Origin: Lacticaseibacillus rhamnosus
GTDB lineage: Bacteria; Bacillota; Bacilli; Lactobacillales; Lactobacillaceae
Reading direction: 5' to 3'
Assembly: GCF_900636965.1 (NCBI RefSeq)
Contig: NZ_LR134331.1
Span: forward strand, 124,001-188,000
Length of the DNA stretch: 64,000 nt
The position numbers and the translations under genes were made by a program. Positions 63,333 to 64,000 of this stretch are shown here, piece after piece (the first letter of the stretch is position 1; each line of letters begins with the position of its first letter). The notes below the pieces were generated by a model. It saw only the letters and a program-made list of their open reading frames with translations, was not told the origin of the DNA and did no database searches.

Positions 63333-64000
63333 TTGAAACAGCTTTTTTTTGGCTCATGTCGGGGTTAATGCTGTTACAACCGGTTGGGTTAAACGTGGGG
63401 CAACAAGTTGAATCGGCGCTGGCGAGTCAACCGACAACATCTGGTCAGCCGTCAGTTGCAACCAGCTCGTCATCGGTAGCTAGTCACGAAAGTTTACAAA
63501 CACCGAGCGCGGCATCGGCTGCAAGTGAATCAGCGGCAACGCAGGCATCGGTGCCAGCAGTGGTCGGCGAGAAACCGCAACAAACCAGTACCACAACGCC
63601 GGCAGAATCAACCACGCTGAAACGATCCAAACGGGCCGCTTCATCGAATTCAAGCAGCCAACCGCAACCGTGCTTGGTCCAAACCGCCAAAGCATTGGCC
63701 GAAGCGGTACGGCGAGGTGAAACCTATATCCGCTTGACTGCTGACATTAACATCGGTCGCGCGGCGATTCCGGTCAAGCATTCACTCGTGATTGATGGTG
63801 ATCACAAATACACTTATATGTACAACGGTGGCGAAAACTGGCATGTCGGTTTGTACTTTGCCGCCAGTAATATCAGTATCACGTTCAAGAATCTGAAAAT
63901 CGGTGATCCGCGCGTCAAGAACTCTGCCAACAATTATTACGGCATTGCACCAGCGGAGAACCTCATTAAGAACAGCAAGATTATTGTTGAAAATGTTGAT
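63333..64000 (+). pseudogene. Cell-surface adhesin-like protein, 5' part, out of frame at a T8 tract (runs off window)
   Basis: TTG 63333 is well placed after GGGGGTGAG and begins MKQLFF, but the frame then stops at TAA 63366-63368. The long frame (positions with remainder 2, open at least to 64000) begins WLMSGLMLLQPVGLNVG and continues as a mature surface protein: a Ser/Thr/Ala-rich stretch, KRSKRA, then VQTAKALAEAVRRGETYIRLTADI and a beta-helix-like region as in pectate-lyase-like adhesive domains. One more T (T9) or two fewer (T6) would join the two. The C-terminus with any anchor lies outside. The gene may be phase-OFF rather than dead. Confidence 0.78.

Noticed and set aside
63484-63695. 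Minus-strand open frames opposite the adhesin start
   Set aside because: They are reverse readings of the Ser/Thr/Ala-rich coding region; no ribosome site, no domain.

Overview
The window looks like chromosomal DNA of a Lactobacillaceae bacterium of the Lacticaseibacillus casei group (casei, paracasei or rhamnosus). The basis is moderate GC, the familiar gdpP-rplI-dnaB block, a protein that from memory is very close to the L. casei D-2-hydroxyisocaproate dehydrogenase, a Ddl ligase of the D-Ala-D-Lac type, and abundant PTS and peptide/drug ABC genes. Species assignment is inference. No rRNA, tRNA, CRISPR array or prophage was seen.

Layout. 1-2.8 kb: 3' end of asd, a small secreted protein, a NUDIX hydrolase and an EamA transporter. 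2.8-6.1 kb: an AT-richer scarred patch with membrane-protein remnants, one unknown membrane protein, and an inactivated IS4-type element with terminal inverted repeats. 6.1-9.6 kb: an ABC-2 exporter operon with a TetR regulator. 9.9-15.6 kb: housekeeping block gdpP, rplI, dnaB and a four-repeat protein of unknown function, interrupted by an array of 122-bp hairpin repeats. 15.7-20.8 kb: a complete N-acetylmuramate salvage locus (murR, mupG, murQ, EIIBCA PTS) with a palindrome suited to MurR and a cre-like site. 20.9-25.9 kb: a TetR gene divergent from an FtsX-type ABC exporter, with identical operator-like repeats at both promoters. 26-31.4 kb: amidohydrolase, purA, and a P1B-type metal ATPase with an SmtB/CzrA-like repressor. 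31.7-36.3 kb: MFS transporter and an XRE-PLDc_N-ABC operon. 36.5-38.7 kb: class III ribonucleotide reductase nrdD behind NrdR-like boxes. 38.9-43.5 kb: a frameshifted membrane protein, an XRE regulator, PAP2 phosphatase and an S66 peptidase. 43.6-50.9 kb: ddl, three very small membrane proteins, a CDF-like protein, a DHA2 efflux pump, a two-component system and ogt. 51-57.3 kb: hicD and a beta-glucoside PTS operon with GH1 enzyme and GntR regulator. 57.3-62.9 kb: small membrane proteins, a purine permease, a DsrE-like protein, a VOC dioxygenase and a GNAT. 63.3 kb to the end: 5' part of a surface adhesin whose signal-peptide region contains a T8 tract and is currently out of frame.

The most unusual structure is a dispersed family of about 120-bp imperfect palindromes (12.5, 18.7, 28.7-28.9 and 40.6 kb). 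Arm changes between copies are compensated in the opposite arm, which points to a conserved folded element. Other items worth attention are the poly-T switch candidate in the adhesin, the four-repeat protein after dnaB, paired operators around the FtsX exporter, and an unexplained membrane gene inside the PTS operon.
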